Source: Phaeobacter porticola (GTDB taxonomy: Bacteria > Pseudomonadota > Alphaproteobacteria > Rhodobacterales > Rhodobacteraceae). From it: a stretch of DNA of 64,000 nt. The stretch's first letter is position 1; every line of letters starts with the position of its first letter. The stretch covers positions 1,860,001-1,924,000 of the forward strand of contig NZ_CP016364.1 in the NCBI RefSeq assembly GCF_001888185.1, read 5' to 3'. A model generated the notes under the pieces. That model saw only the letters and a list, made by a program, of their open reading frames with translations, made no database searches and was not told the origin of the DNA. This document shows, in pieces, positions 37,232 through 46,447 of this stretch. The translations under genes and the position numbers were made by a program.

Positions 37232-37681
37232 TCAGAGGATATCAAGCGAGACCTTAACCCGGTCCATCACCACCGACGAAGTAAAGCGGCTGACGTTGGA
37301 TTCATCAAAGAAGTACTCCTGCGTGAAAGCCTCGTATTCCTTGATATCGCTGACTGCGACAACCAGAATAAAATCGGCCTCGCCGGTGGCATAATAGCAC
37401 TGCTGTACCTCGCGCGCCTGTCGCATCCGTCGCTTGAACAGGTCCAGATGCATCCGGCTCTCGCGTTCGAGGACCACACCGACAATCACCGTCATATCCC
37501 GCCCCAGCTTGGTTGGGGATAAAACCGCGATCTCCTTTTCGATGGCCCCTGTTTCGCGCAGTTTCTTCAGACGTTTCTGTACTGCGGGCGCAGAGAGGCC
37601 GATCTCGTAACCCAGCGCCTCAGCCGTGAGTTGTGCGTTGGCTTGCATCAGTTTGAGAATCTCGAAATCCTTGTCATCCAT
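37232..37681 (-). CDS. Lrp/AsnC family transcriptional regulator
   Basis: 149 residues. An N-terminal helix-turn-helix (about 5-50, with GYEIGLSAPAVQKRLKKL) is followed by a RAM/AsnC ligand-binding domain (about 65-145). It begins DDKDFEILKLMQANAQLT. It is divergent from the ehuB-like gene and likely regulates the transporter; AsnC genes accompany ectoine-use clusters in roseobacters. Confidence 0.93.
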   Translation of the reverse strand: MDDKDFEILKLMQANAQLTAEALGYEIGLSAPAVQKRLKKLRETGAIEKEIAVLSPTKLGRDMTVIVGVVLERESRMHLDLFKRRMRQAREVQQCYYATGEADFILVVAVSDIKEYEAFTQEYFFDESNVSRFTSSVVMDRVKVSLDIL

Positions 37682-37690
37682 AAATGGATT

Positions 37691-37741
37691 TTCTCCCGTT
37701 TTCTCAAAATATCAACTGATTTCATCGCGCCAACGGGAATT
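37691..37741. promoter_or_regulatory. Candidate AsnC-binding inverted repeat
   Basis: TTCTCCCGTT (37691-37700) and AACGGGAATT (37732-37741) are near inverted repeats, 8 of 10 positions, in the divergent region. The half-sites are far apart but Lrp-type regulators can wrap DNA. Confidence 0.35.
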
Positions 37742-37907
37742 TTCGACGCGATCCATCACCACTGCTGACTAGTGTTAACCACACGGAACGACATACAGGC
37801 CTGGGAATGGGCTGCGTGTTCGTTGTGGCAATTGCCTGAGATCGGCACCGACACACAACGCAGACGCAGGCCATACCGGGTCAAAGAACGACCAAAGGGA
37901 GATCACT

Positions 37908-38747
37908 ATGCAGATTCGGATTTCATCCACCATACTGGCCGCAGGAATCGCGGTTCTGGCCGGTGCCGCCGCCTATGCAGGCCCGTTGCAGGACCGCATC
38001 GACGCGGGCGAACCGCTTCGCATCGGTTTCTCCAACATACCGATCTGGGGCTACCCGGATGAGAACGGCGATGCCAAGGGTTTTGTGAATGAGATCACCA
38101 TCGGCATTCTGAAGAAGATGGGTCACGACACTGTTGAGGCCACAGTCACCGATTGGGGCGGCCTGATCCCAGGCCTGCAAGCGAACCGCTATGACATGAT
38201 CACTGGCGGTCTTTATATCCTCAACAGCCGGTGCGAGAACATCACCTTCTCCGAGCCGATTGCACAATCCGGTGACGCCTTCATCGTTCCGGTCGGCAAC
38301 CCCAAGGGAATCCAGACTTATCAGGACATTCTGGCCGCCGAGGCGCTTTTGGCGGCCGGGTCTGGCTACAACACAGTAGAGGCGGCCAAGAAAGAAGGGC
38401 TGACCGACGCAATGATCATGCAGGTGCCTGGCCCGACCGAAATGCTGGCCGCCGTAAAGGCTGGCCGCGCCGATGCCGCCGGCATGACCTATTTCGAAGC
38501 CGCGCATCTGGCAGACAGCGACGACAGCATCGACGTGACCGATCCGGCCGCGCTGCCGGACTGGACGCTGAACTGGGTCGGCGTTGGCTTCCGGGATGCG
38601 GATAGTGAATTCGTGGCCGAGTTCAATACTGCCCTCGCAGACTACATCGGTTCTGAGGAAATGATGCAGACTGTCGCGCAATACGGCTACACCAAAAGCA
38701 CTCTGCCAGGTGACATAACCACCGAATGGACCTGCGCCAACCGCTGA
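37908..38747 (+). CDS. ehuB: Substrate-binding protein of an EhuB-like ABC transporter
   Basis: 279 residues. A Sec signal peptide (MQIRISSTILAAGIAVLAGAAAYA) precedes a family 3 solute-binding fold. The segment VTDWGGLIPGLQANRYDMITGGLYILNSRCENITFSEP is typical of EhuB. It captures an amino-acid-like compound, perhaps ectoine or hydroxyectoine, in the periplasm. It leads a four-gene transporter order SBP-permease-permease-ATPase. The ligand cannot be fixed from sequence. Confidence 0.72.
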   Translation: MQIRISSTILAAGIAVLAGAAAYAGPLQDRIDAGEPLRIGFSNIPIWGYPDENGDAKGFVNEITIGILKKMGHDTVEATVTDWGGLIPGLQANRYDMITGGLYILNSRCENITFSEPIAQSGDAFIVPVGNPKGIQTYQDILAAEALLAAGSGYNTVEAAKKEGLTDAMIMQVPGPTEMLAAVKAGRADAAGMTYFEAAHLADSDDSIDVTDPAALPDWTLNWVGVGFRDADSEFVAEFNTALADYIGSEEMMQTVAQYGYTKSTLPGDITTEWTCANR

Positions 38748-38813
38748 TCCATCTAGGCGGCGGAGCCTTGGGTTCCGTCGCATATTACTCTCCTCGTGTC
38801 ATACGGAATACTG

Positions 38814-39479
38814 ATGGGTCTTTACGAATTCTTGGTCCAGTACTGGCCACGGCTGCTGTCTGGGGCGGGCGTCACGATCGTCCAATTCCTGCTTGCCGCA
38901 GCCATCGGCGTTGCCATATCGCTTTGTATGGGGCTGATGAAACTGTCCCCCAATCGCGCGATCCGCTGGAGCGCCGTCACCTATATCGAGATCTTTCGCG
39001 GCACCTCGCTGGTGGTGCAGCTCTACTGGATCTTTTTCGTCCTACCGCTCTTTGGGATCACCATCGAGAAATTCACCGCAGGCTATCTGGCCATCGGCAT
39101 GAACATTGGTGCCTATGGGGCCGAGCTGGTGCGCGGCGGCATCCTCTCCGTGCCAAAGGGCCAGTGGGAGGCCGCATTGGCCATCAACATGAGCCCGGCT
39201 CAGCGCATGCGCCGTATCATCCTGCCGCAGGCCTTGGTCAATATGCTGCCGCCCTGGGGCAATCTAATGATCGAGCTGTTGAAAGGCACCGCTCTTGTCT
39301 CGCTGATCTCGGTAGCGGACCTGATGTTCGAATCCCGGCAGATCAACGCCACCACCTATCTGTCCGCACAGGTCTTTGGCGCGGCACTGATCATTTACTA
39401 CATGATGGCGCGGTTCTGCGTGACACCGTTCATGCGCTGGCTGGAACGCTTCATGGCCCGCAAAATGGGGAGGGCATGA
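38814..39479 (+). CDS. ehuC: ABC transporter permease, EhuC-like
   Basis: 221 residues. Several hydrophobic helices and the ABC-permease EAA-type motif EAALAINMSPAQRMRRIILPQALVNMLPP (about 120-150) are visible. Family: polar amino acid/glutamine-type permease. The ATG at 38814 gives the family-like start MGLYEFLVQYWPRLLSGAG; an upstream in-frame GTG at 38796 has no better Shine-Dalgarno. It is followed 3 bp later by the second permease. Confidence 0.75.
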   Translation: MGLYEFLVQYWPRLLSGAGVTIVQFLLAAAIGVAISLCMGLMKLSPNRAIRWSAVTYIEIFRGTSLVVQLYWIFFVLPLFGITIEKFTAGYLAIGMNIGAYGAELVRGGILSVPKGQWEAALAINMSPAQRMRRIILPQALVNMLPPWGNLMIELLKGTALVSLISVADLMFESRQINATTYLSAQVFGAALIIYYMMARFCVTPFMRWLERFMARKMGRA

Positions 39480-39482
39480 GCC

Positions 39483-40148
39483 ATGTTTGACTGGAAATGG
39501 GAGTTTGTCTGGGAGATCACGCCCCGCCTGATTCAGGCGGCCGGCAACACGCTGATCGCCGCCGGTGCGGGCTATGCCATCGCGCTGGTTCTGGGGCTGG
39601 TGCTGGCGCTTGCGCAACGCACCCCCTACCGACCGCTGACCTTTGTGGTGCGGGAGCTGGTTGAATTCATCCGCTCAACCCCGCTGATCCTTCAGGTGTT
39701 CTTTGTGTTCTATGTCGGCCCTCAGTTTGGCGTCCGCCTCAGCCCCTGGATGTCGGGCATGATTGCCATCGGGCTGCACTACGCCTGCTACCTCTCTGAG
39801 GTCTATCGCGGCGGCATCGAAAGCGTGCCCAAGGGCCAATGGGAGGCTGCAACCGCGCTGAATATGACGGTGATACAGAAATACCGCCGGGTGATCATTC
39901 CGCAAGCTGTTCCCCCGGCCTTGGCCGGGATGGGCAACTATCTGGTCGGCATCTTCAAGGACACGCCGATGCTGTCGGTGATTGGGGTTGCCGAACTTAT
40001 CCACACGGCCAATGCCATCGGCGCCGAAAACTACCGCTTTCTTGAGCCCTATACGATGGTGGGCATCATTTTCCTGGCGATCTCGCTTCCTGCGGCCGGC
40101 CTGATCCGGTTGTTCGAAAGCTATGTCCGCCGCAAGTTGGGTCTGTAG
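39483..40148 (+). CDS. ehuD: ABC transporter permease, EhuD-like
   Basis: 221 residues. A second permease of the same type, with the EAA loop EAATALNMTVIQKYRRVIIPQAVPPALAGMG. The start is preceded by GGAGGGCATGAGCC. It works as a heterodimer with the EhuC-like permease. Confidence 0.75.
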   Translation: MFDWKWEFVWEITPRLIQAAGNTLIAAGAGYAIALVLGLVLALAQRTPYRPLTFVVRELVEFIRSTPLILQVFFVFYVGPQFGVRLSPWMSGMIAIGLHYACYLSEVYRGGIESVPKGQWEAATALNMTVIQKYRRVIIPQAVPPALAGMGNYLVGIFKDTPMLSVIGVAELIHTANAIGAENYRFLEPYTMVGIIFLAISLPAAGLIRLFESYVRRKLGL

Positions 40149-40152
40149 AACC

Positions 40153-40980
40153 ATGTCGAATACCAATACTTCCCCCAAGACCTTTCCGACTGAGCTGGCC
40201 GGCGATTCCACCCCTATGGTGCGGTTTCAGAAAGTGCGCAAATCCTATGGCGCGCTGACCGTTCTGGATGATCTGGATCTGGACGTGGCCGCAGGCGAAA
40301 TGGTGTCGATCATCGGCCCGTCCGGGTCGGGCAAAACCACCGTGCTGCGAATGTTGATGACGCTGGAGACGATCAACGAGGGGGTCATCTATGTGGATGG
40401 CAAGCCACTGACCCATATGCCCAAGGGCGGCACCTTAGTGCCCGCCAATGAACGACATCTGCGCAGTCGGCGCGCGGATATCGGCATGTGCTTCCAGCAC
40501 TTCAACCTGTTCCCACATATGACCGCGCTCGAGAACTGCATGGAAGGACCGGTACATGTGCTGGGTCTCTCCAAAGCCGAGGCCCGCGACCGATCAGAGG
40601 AACTGCTGGAGCTGGTCGGCATGATCTCCAAAAAGGATCAGCATCCGTCGCGCCTGTCTGGTGGTCAGCAACAGCGCGTCGCCATTGCCCGCGCACTGGC
40701 CATGCGCCCCAAAGTCATGCTGTTTGACGAGGTCACATCGGCGCTGGATCCGGAAGTGATTGGCGAGGTGACCAATGTGATCCGCCAACTGGTCTCTGAA
40801 CATCAGTTGACCATGCTGATGGTCACCCATCAAATGGGTTTTGCCCGTGATATCTCAGATCGGGTATGTTTCTTCTACGGCGGCAAAATCGAAGAACAAG
40901 GCACCCCGGCCGAGATCTTTGGCGATCCGCAACGAGAACGGACACAGCAATTCCTGAGCGCCGTCCGCGAGGCGGTCTGA
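40153..40980 (+). CDS. ehuA: ABC transporter ATP-binding protein, EhuA-like
   Basis: 275 residues. Walker A GPSGSGKTT, Q-loop near MCFQHFNLFPHMT, signature LSGGQQQRVAIARAL, Walker B VMLFDEVTSALD and switch H in MVTHQMGF are all present. It powers uptake by the two permeases. The ATG at 40153 opens MSNTNTSPK. It starts 4 bp after the EhuD-like gene. Confidence 0.85.
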   Translation: MSNTNTSPKTFPTELAGDSTPMVRFQKVRKSYGALTVLDDLDLDVAAGEMVSIIGPSGSGKTTVLRMLMTLETINEGVIYVDGKPLTHMPKGGTLVPANERHLRSRRADIGMCFQHFNLFPHMTALENCMEGPVHVLGLSKAEARDRSEELLELVGMISKKDQHPSRLSGGQQQRVAIARALAMRPKVMLFDEVTSALDPEVIGEVTNVIRQLVSEHQLTMLMVTHQMGFARDISDRVCFFYGGKIEEQGTPAEIFGDPQRERTQQFLSAVREAV

Positions 40981-41020
40981 TACCCAATCATCCACAGCCC
41001 ACAGGCAAGGTTCCCTTCTG

Positions 41021-41815
41021 ATGTTCCAACCCGGTCAAACCGTTCAGTCCAAACCCCGCACCCCGCTGATGGGCAAGGGCATCGCTCACCGTGGCAGCTT
41101 GGGGTTTATCCTGATGTCCACCGATCTGGCCTGCGAGGCGGATATATTTGCCATGGCCCCCGAGGGTCTTGGCATCCATATCACCCGACTGAAGACCGAT
41201 GATTACACCACCAATGAAACGCTGGCCCGGCATATCGACCATATGGCCGATGCGGCCTCTCGCATTCAGCCGGACATGAAGCCTGAGGTCATCGCCTACT
41301 GCTGCACCTCAGGGTCGATTGTCTGCCGTGAAGAAAACGTGTTTCGCGAGATCCGCAGAGGCGCGCCCTATGCGCAGCCAATGTGTATCGTCACTGGCGT
41401 GATGGATGCCCTACGGGAGGTTGGCGCTAAACAGATCGTGGTCGGCACGCCCTATCTGGACGACGTCAACACCGCCGAGGCAGAGTATCTGGCGGCTGCC
41501 GGATTTGATATTCTGGACATACAGGGCCTGCGACTGGAGACCGGCGTGGAATTTGGCCAGGTGGAACCCGCGTATTGGAAAGACTTCGCACTGGAAATCG
41601 ACCAACCCGAAGCGGATGCGATCTTCCTCTCTTGCAGCGGCGTCCGCTCGCTGGAAGTGGTCGACGAGATTGAACAGGCCACAGGCAAGCCAGTCATCAC
41701 CTCCAACCAGGCGCTGATGTGGTCTTGCCTGCGCCGTGCAGGCATCATGGATGAGCTGAAAGGCTTTGGACAGATCTTCAAACATCCTGGCCTAAGGCTG
41801 AAACCAACGGTTTGA
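41021..41815 (+). CDS. Asp/Glu racemase-superfamily enzyme, EutA/maleate isomerase-like
   Basis: 264 residues. Two catalytic-type cysteines are visible: one in IAYCCTSGS (C94 and C95; the cysteine before TSGS is the likely acid/base) and one in FLSCSGVRSL (C205). This pairing matches the Asp/Glu racemase superfamily, including maleate cis-trans isomerase and ectoine-utilisation protein EutA. EutA would act on ectoine or an intermediate. It is downstream of the Ehu-like transporter by 40 bp. EutB-EutE partners are absent in the window. Confidence 0.72.
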   Translation: MFQPGQTVQSKPRTPLMGKGIAHRGSLGFILMSTDLACEADIFAMAPEGLGIHITRLKTDDYTTNETLARHIDHMADAASRIQPDMKPEVIAYCCTSGSIVCREENVFREIRRGAPYAQPMCIVTGVMDALREVGAKQIVVGTPYLDDVNTAEAEYLAAAGFDILDIQGLRLETGVEFGQVEPAYWKDFALEIDQPEADAIFLSCSGVRSLEVVDEIEQATGKPVITSNQALMWSCLRRAGIMDELKGFGQIFKHPGLRLKPTV

Positions 41816-41968
41816 ACCGGCTTATCCGCACGCGCCCGTTTGACCGGATCGTTTGAAACGAACCGGTGTGGAAATCCACTTGCAGCTCAACTAACTGCAA
41901 AGCGGGCGTCATCGCCCAGCCCTTTACATGTCGTGGTGCCGGATTGAGCGTCAGCGGCCGATGGTGCG

Positions 41969-42043
41969 GGACAAGGACGAAACCGCTGTCGGGGAACTGG
42001 TGCTTGTTGCGCGTTGATGTGAGTGGCGTGGTTTTTGCGAGCT
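41969..42043 (+). repeat. 75-bp dispersed repeat, copy 2
   Basis: Matches 2078-2152, same orientation, 71 of 75 identical. It is followed 35 bp later by the histidine kinase remnant. Confidence 0.85.
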
Positions 42044-42077
42044 CGTGAATTAATCTCGATGTGATCTGACACCGCCC

Positions 42078-42194
42078 CTTGGGCTCTATATCGCAGACCA
42101 GATCGCTAGAGCCCATTCCGGCAAGATCGCTGCGACGTCGGATGAAACGGGCACCGTGCTCCGACTGAACATCCCACTGGAACAAAATAGCTGA
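42078..42194 (+). pseudogene. Histidine kinase C-terminal remnant
   Basis: In frame from 42078, the sequence L-G-L-Y-I-A-D-Q-I-A-R-A-H-S-G-K-I-A-A-T-S-D ends in a TGA at 42192. This is the G2-box region and last strands of the HATPase_c domain of a sensor kinase. No start codon, dimerisation domain or N-box lies upstream, so only a truncated tail remains. Confidence 0.62.
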
Positions 42195-42256
42195 CCTTAG
42201 TGCATCTCGCGGCATCATGCATTTTGGACTTAGAGTGGACCAACATGGTCTGCGAA

Positions 42257-42293
42257 AACAAAAAAACCGCCACCCCGTGAGAGGCAGCGGTTT
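42257..42293 (-). terminator. Terminator of the YceI gene
   Basis: AAACCGC (42264-42270) pairs with GCGGTTT (42287-42293); on the minus strand the stem is followed by TTTTTTTG. It lies 50 bp after the YceI stop. Confidence 0.8.
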
Positions 42294-42342
42294 CTGATTA
42301 CGCGCAGTGAGCCTGACGACACACCGTCATGTCGGCTCCGGC

Positions 42343-42918
42343 TTATTCGGCTTTCATCGCCTCGACCGAGATCTTCACATCGACCTCATCGCCGACGAAG
42401 GGGGCGAATTTGCCCAGTTCGTAGTCGGAGCGCAGCAGCGTGGTGGTGGCGTCGAATCCGGCCCAGGGCTTGCCCGCCATCGGGTGATCGCCGACCTGGT
42501 TCAGTTTGGCGTCCAGAACCACCGATTTGGTGACTCCGTTCAGGGTCAGATCGCCGGTGATTTCAGCAGTATTCTCGCCGGTCACCTTAATGCCGGTGGA
42601 GGTGAAGGTGATCATCTCCTTGTCATCGGCACCAAAGAAATCCTTCGACATAAAGTGGTCAAAACGCCCTTCCCAGCCGGTCAGCATGGATTTTGCAGGC
42701 ATGGACACGGACACGCTGGAGGCTTCGGGGTTTTCCTGATCAAAGGCGATCTCGCCCTCAAAGCCGGAGAACATGCCATAGGTGGTGGAGAACCCGAGGT
42801 GGTTGTAATTAAACACAACCTGGCTGTGGCTGGCGTCCAGCGTATAGGCCTCGGGCGCGGCATAGGCCGTGGTGGCGGCAGCGCCCATAAAGGCAGCGGC
42901 GAGAAGAGTGTTTTTCAT
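42343..42918 (-). CDS. YceI family periplasmic protein
   Basis: 191 residues. A Sec signal (MKNTLLAAAFMGAAATTAYA) precedes a lipocalin-like YceI domain with YTLDASHSQVVFNYNHLGFSTTYG and ITGDLTLNGVTKSVVLDAKL. YceI proteins bind isoprenoid lipids such as polyprenyl pyrophosphates. The ATG at 42918 defines the signal peptide. It is a separate relative of the YceI domain fused to b561 at 563. Confidence 0.92.
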   Translation of the reverse strand: MKNTLLAAAFMGAAATTAYAAPEAYTLDASHSQVVFNYNHLGFSTTYGMFSGFEGEIAFDQENPEASSVSVSMPAKSMLTGWEGRFDHFMSKDFFGADDKEMITFTSTGIKVTGENTAEITGDLTLNGVTKSVVLDAKLNQVGDHPMAGKPWAGFDATTTLLRSDYELGKFAPFVGDEVDVKISVEAMKAE

Positions 42919-43149
42919 AATTTTGGCTCCGTTGGACCGAATAACATCACTTCCAAGTTGACCGTTTTGGCGTTCAAAAAGGAAGTCGGCAATTCCCAAC
43001 ACTATCTGTGTTCAGATGAACAACCAAAGCTGCTTCTGCCACACAAGCAGGTTCTCGCGCGTTTGTGATACCCGCAGGGCGTTGGCGCGCGAATATAAGG
43101 GAGCCGCGCGCTTGCCCATTGGTCCCAGCCTATGGCGCCGATAGAGTTT

Positions 43150-43731
43150 TCAGTTAATGATGGGTAATGTGCCGCTTAATTGGTCGCGCAGGCGCAGACA
43201 GGTGTCGTTGCTGTCGATTGGCAGCTCCATCAGCACCGAACCATCGGCGTCCAAAACGGAAATCGCATGGGCTGAGAGCCGCACCCCGCCAAGGCTGTGG
43301 TAACTGCGGCGCAGGACAATCCGGGGCGTGCCGCGACGGGTTTTGCGCAGGATCCGAAGCTCACGCCGGATCGGATCGAAACAGGCCTCCGGCTGGCTGT
43401 CGGGATGGTGGGTTGTCAACAGGATCAGGCCGAGAAACAGGAAGGCAATAGAGATACCAATCCGGATCAGCGACATTTGCGGGTCGACTCCGGCATCCGG
43501 CAGCAACCACAGTCCGGTTGCACCAAGCACCATGCCGCCACCAAGGATGCGCAACAGGATTGACCGTATGGGCCAGTTGGCCTGGACTCGCAGGTTCAAT
43601 GGCGCAGAGCGTGCCAGATCGGCCAGGCGTTGCGCCGCACGGGACTGAGCCGACAGGCCATGCCCGTCATGATGGGATCGACCCCTTTGCACCGGCTGAA
43701 AACCCATGCTGGATGGTTCAAGGAGGCTCAT
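43150..43731 (-). CDS. Membrane protein of unknown function
   Basis: 193 residues. A basic, polar N-terminal part (1-50) is followed by two hydrophobic segments (about 60-80 and 88-105) and a cytoplasmic-type basic C-terminal domain (about 115-190) with FDPIRRELRILRKTRRGTPRIVLRRSY. Unrecognised. It stands alone between two intergenic regions. Start at 43731 accepted. Confidence 0.6.
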   Translation of the reverse strand: MSLLEPSSMGFQPVQRGRSHHDGHGLSAQSRAAQRLADLARSAPLNLRVQANWPIRSILLRILGGGMVLGATGLWLLPDAGVDPQMSLIRIGISIAFLFLGLILLTTHHPDSQPEACFDPIRRELRILRKTRRGTPRIVLRRSYHSLGGVRLSAHAISVLDADGSVLMELPIDSNDTCLRLRDQLSGTLPIIN

Positions 43732-44375
43732 CTCTGTTCCCTTTCACTCATAAACTCAGTCGCGGTTGCCTGTCCTGCCTTGCATGCGGCGCTTGCTGCG
43801 CCTTTGGTCTGTGCCTGGCCGACCGGTTAACGCTTCATTAACCAAGATTGACGCCGGCATTGGGGCTGAAATGGGGCGGAGTTGGGGTAAATACGGGTCC
43901 AGCCTACACGCCCGGTATATTGTACGATCACTTTGTCCTGCGGATCCGTCCGCATCACTGCGTCGTCCGGCCTACTGGGCGGCGCCCTCCCCTGATCAGG
44001 CGGTAGCATTCTGTCCCCTGCTGACTTGGCCTGACGCAGAGCAGATACGGGGGTGGCGACGCACGACCGTCGCTTGAAATCCATGGGCATCTTATGGCGG
44101 CCTTCTGCGGGCCACCCTCAGACTTGCACGATTTTCCTAAAATTTAGTTCACATCCACAGGACCCACCGCTAAGCCCAGTTATGCCCTCTATCTGCCACT
44201 GCGGTCTCGCCCTCATGCACCCTGCCGGGAAACGGGCCTTGCCCTTTTGGGCGCAGCCTGTATATGGGGGCTTCCTTCCGCGATATTTTCGATCCGCGCA
44301 GACTCTCGTGACAGGGCAGCGGAGGGACAAACCGCCCGGTCTATGAAATGCGCCTAGACAAAAACTGGAGTTCGC
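43732..44375. other. Intergenic region upstream of rpsF, no gene seen
   Basis: About 640 bp. Short ORFs on both strands have no family match or ribosome-binding support. The promoter for the rpsF operon must lie in this part but I cannot assign a box confidently. Confidence 0.5.
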
Positions 44376-44729
44376 ATGCCACTCTATGAGCATGTCATGA
44401 TTGCGCGTCAGGACCTGTCCAACTCGCAAGCTGAAGGCCTCATCGAACATTTCGGTGCTGTTCTGTCCGACAACGGCGGTAAGCTGGTTGAGCAGGAGTA
44501 CTGGGGCGTCAAGACGATGGCCTATAAGATCAACAAAAATCGTAAGGGCCACTACTCCTTCCTGAAAACCGATGCATCCGCAGCGGCGATCCAGGAAATG
44601 GAGCGTCTGATGCGCCTGCATGATGACGTGATGCGCGTTCTGACCATCAAGGTTGACGCACATGAAGACGGCCCCTCGGTTCAGATGCAGAAGCGCGATG
44701 AGCGCGACTCGCGTCGTGAGCGCCGCTGA
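44376..44729 (+). CDS. rpsF: Ribosomal protein bS6
   Basis: 117 residues. Starts MPLYEHVMIARQDLSNSQAEGLIEHF, the bS6 signature, with AYKINKNRKGHYSFL in the middle and an Arg-rich C-terminus ERDSRRERR. bS6 joins bS18 on the 30S platform. First gene of rpsF-rpsR-rplI. Confidence 0.97.
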   Translation: MPLYEHVMIARQDLSNSQAEGLIEHFGAVLSDNGGKLVEQEYWGVKTMAYKINKNRKGHYSFLKTDASAAAIQEMERLMRLHDDVMRVLTIKVDAHEDGPSVQMQKRDERDSRRERR

Positions 44730-44757
44730 TCAACGCTTGAGAAAAGGACGCTAAACC

Positions 44758-44985
44758 ATGGCAGCCAAACCGTTTTTCCGTCGTCGTAAAGTATGCCCGT
44801 TCTCGGGCGACAATGCGCCGAAAATCGACTACAAAGACACCCGTCTTCTGCAGCGCTATATTTCCGAACGTGGTAAGATTGTGCCTTCGCGCATCACCGC
44901 CGTTTCGGCAAAGAAGCAGCGTGAACTGGCCCGTGCTATCAAGCGCGCCCGCTTCCTCGCCCTGCTGCCCTACGCCGTGAAGTAA
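44758..44985 (+). CDS. rpsR: Ribosomal protein bS18
   Basis: 75 residues, typical. [12 protein letters not shown] and [40 protein letters not shown] are the bS18 core. It binds with bS6 on the 30S platform. It starts 28 bp after rpsF with AAAAGGAC upstream. Confidence 0.97.
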   Translation: MAAKPFFRRRKVCPFSGDNAPKIDYKDTRLLQRYISERGKIVPSRITAVSAKKQRELARAIKRARFLALLPYAVK

Positions 44986-44997
44986 GGAGATAAGCAC

Positions 44998-45612
44998 ATG
45001 CAAGTTATCCTTCTGGAACGTGTGGCCAAGCTGGGCCAAATGGGCGAAGTCGTGGACGTAAAGCCCGGCTATGCTCGCAACTTCCTGCTGCCGCAAGGCA
45101 AGGCGCTGACCGCGTCGCAGAACAACATCGCTCGTTTTGAGGACCAGAAAGCGCAGCTCGAAGCGCGCAACCTGGAAACCAAAAAAGAAGCAGAAGCACT
45201 GGCTGAAAAGCTGGACGGTCAGCAGTTCATCGTGATTCGCTCCGCTTCTGACGCGGGTGCGCTCTACGGTTCCGTCACACCTCGTGACGCCGCAGACGCA
45301 GCCACCGAAGAAGGCTTCTCGGTCGACAAGAAGCAGATCGCTCTGCTCTCGCCGATCAAGGATCTTGGCCTGCACAGCGTTGTTGTGAAGCTGCACCCTG
45401 AAGTCGAAGTTCAGATCAAACTGAACGTTGCACGTTCGGCTGAAGAAGCTGAGCTGCAGGCCTCGGGCAAATCGATTCAAGAGCTGGCCGCTGAAGAAGA
45501 AGCCGCTGCTGAATTCGAAATCTCTGAGCTGTTCGACGATATCGGCTCCGCCGCTTCGGACGACGACGACGATGCAGCCCCGGCTGCAAGCGACGAAGAG
45601 ACCAACGCCTAA
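44998..45612 (+). CDS. rplI: Ribosomal protein bL9 with acidic C-terminal extension
   Basis: 204 residues, about 50 more than the usual 148-150. The N-terminal rRNA-binding domain ([32 protein letters not shown]) and the helical linker are standard. The tail from about residue 150 is Glu/Asp/Ala-rich and ends [20 protein letters not shown] similar acidic tail occurs in some alphaproteobacterial L9s. The start has AAGGAGAT upstream. It is followed by a strong terminator. Confidence 0.96.
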   Translation: MQVILLERVAKLGQMGEVVDVKPGYARNFLLPQGKALTASQNNIARFEDQKAQLEARNLETKKEAEALAEKLDGQQFIVIRSASDAGALYGSVTPRDAADAATEEGFSVDKKQIALLSPIKDLGLHSVVVKLHPEVEVQIKLNVARSAEEAELQASGKSIQELAAEEEAAAEFEISELFDDIGSAASDDDDDAAPAASDEETNA

Positions 45613-45640
45613 GCGGCATTGGATCTGTTGAGATTGAGAG

Positions 45641-45666
45641 AGGCCGTCCTTTGGGGCGGCCTTTTT
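45641..45666 (+). terminator. Rho-independent terminator of rplI
   Basis: AGGCCG (45641-45646) pairs with CGGCCT (45657-45662), then TTTTT. Confidence 0.85.
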
Positions 45667-45877
45667 CATGATCTGGCGATGCTGTGACCGCTCCATTCCA
45701 AACGTCAGATCTGCCCTTGGGCGGATCAACATGGACGCATTAAAATCTACTCAAACTCTCAGCATAATGCGGCGCAAGGGTAACCTTGCCTTTGACTGTT
45801 TCTGCAACCTTAGGGCCCGCCTTGGGCGCCGCCCATGGCCGATGTGTTTGACGTTGTTCAGTCATCTGGGGGTGACC

Positions 45878-46060
45878 ATGAAAGAGGATCTGATCCGAGA
45901 AGAAACCGCTCTGCGCCGGCGCCTGTTGTTGCGGCTGTTGCGCGGGTTCAGTTTTGAAAACCCAAGATACAAGGGAGAGGCTATCAGCAATCTGGTGCCG
46001 ACAGAGCTGATCACTGCCGAGCTGACGCAGCACAACCCTGACCGAATGATCCAGCGCTAG
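45878..46060 (+). CDS. Small hypothetical protein
   Basis: 60 residues starting MKEDLIREETALRRRLLLRLLRG, charged and helical, ending HNPDRMIQR. No family recognised. The ATG at 45878 is the best start; an upstream in-frame extension of 70 residues is unsupported. Low confidence. Confidence 0.35.
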   Translation: MKEDLIREETALRRRLLLRLLRGFSFENPRYKGEAISNLVPTELITAELTQHNPDRMIQR

Positions 46061-46447
46061 GTCTTGTGCGCTGTGCCCGTACTGGCCAAATGCTAAGTCT
46101 ACGGGAAACGGGACCGCAAAGGCTCCCCCTTGCGATCCCTAGCATGGACGTCCCAAGCGGGCCGCAGGCACGGGAGCCGAGTTGGAACGGGGGCTGACCC
46201 CAGATCATGCGCGCAGAAACCATGCGGCAGCACGCAGCTGCAAACAACGAGATTGCCCCTAAAACTTGATGGATTTCAGCGGCACACTGCGCCTCGCCGC
46301 AAGAGGCCGTCGGGCGCTGGACTCTCGGCGCAATTGACACGGCGGTAGATATCCGCCGATCGGTCAATCCGATGTTTGCCCTGCCCACCCTGCCCGCCTA
46401 ATCTGCCGCTGATCCGTAGATATCGGATCCTACACACGGCAGTATCC
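46061..46447. other. Intergenic region, no gene seen
   Basis: About 390 bp. Minus-strand ORF 46011-46388 has no family match or ribosome-binding site, so I treat it as non-coding. No tRNA or RNA gene recognised. Confidence 0.5.

Larger units (their letters stand above)
41816..42342. other. Gene-poor region with repeat and gene remnant
   Basis: A stretch of about 530 bp between the EutA-like gene and the convergent YceI gene. It holds the 75-bp repeat copy 2, a histidine kinase remnant and a terminator. No intact gene is visible. Confidence 0.6.

Noticed and set aside
46011-46388. Minus-strand ORF of 125 residues
   Set aside because: No family match, odd composition and no ribosome-binding site.
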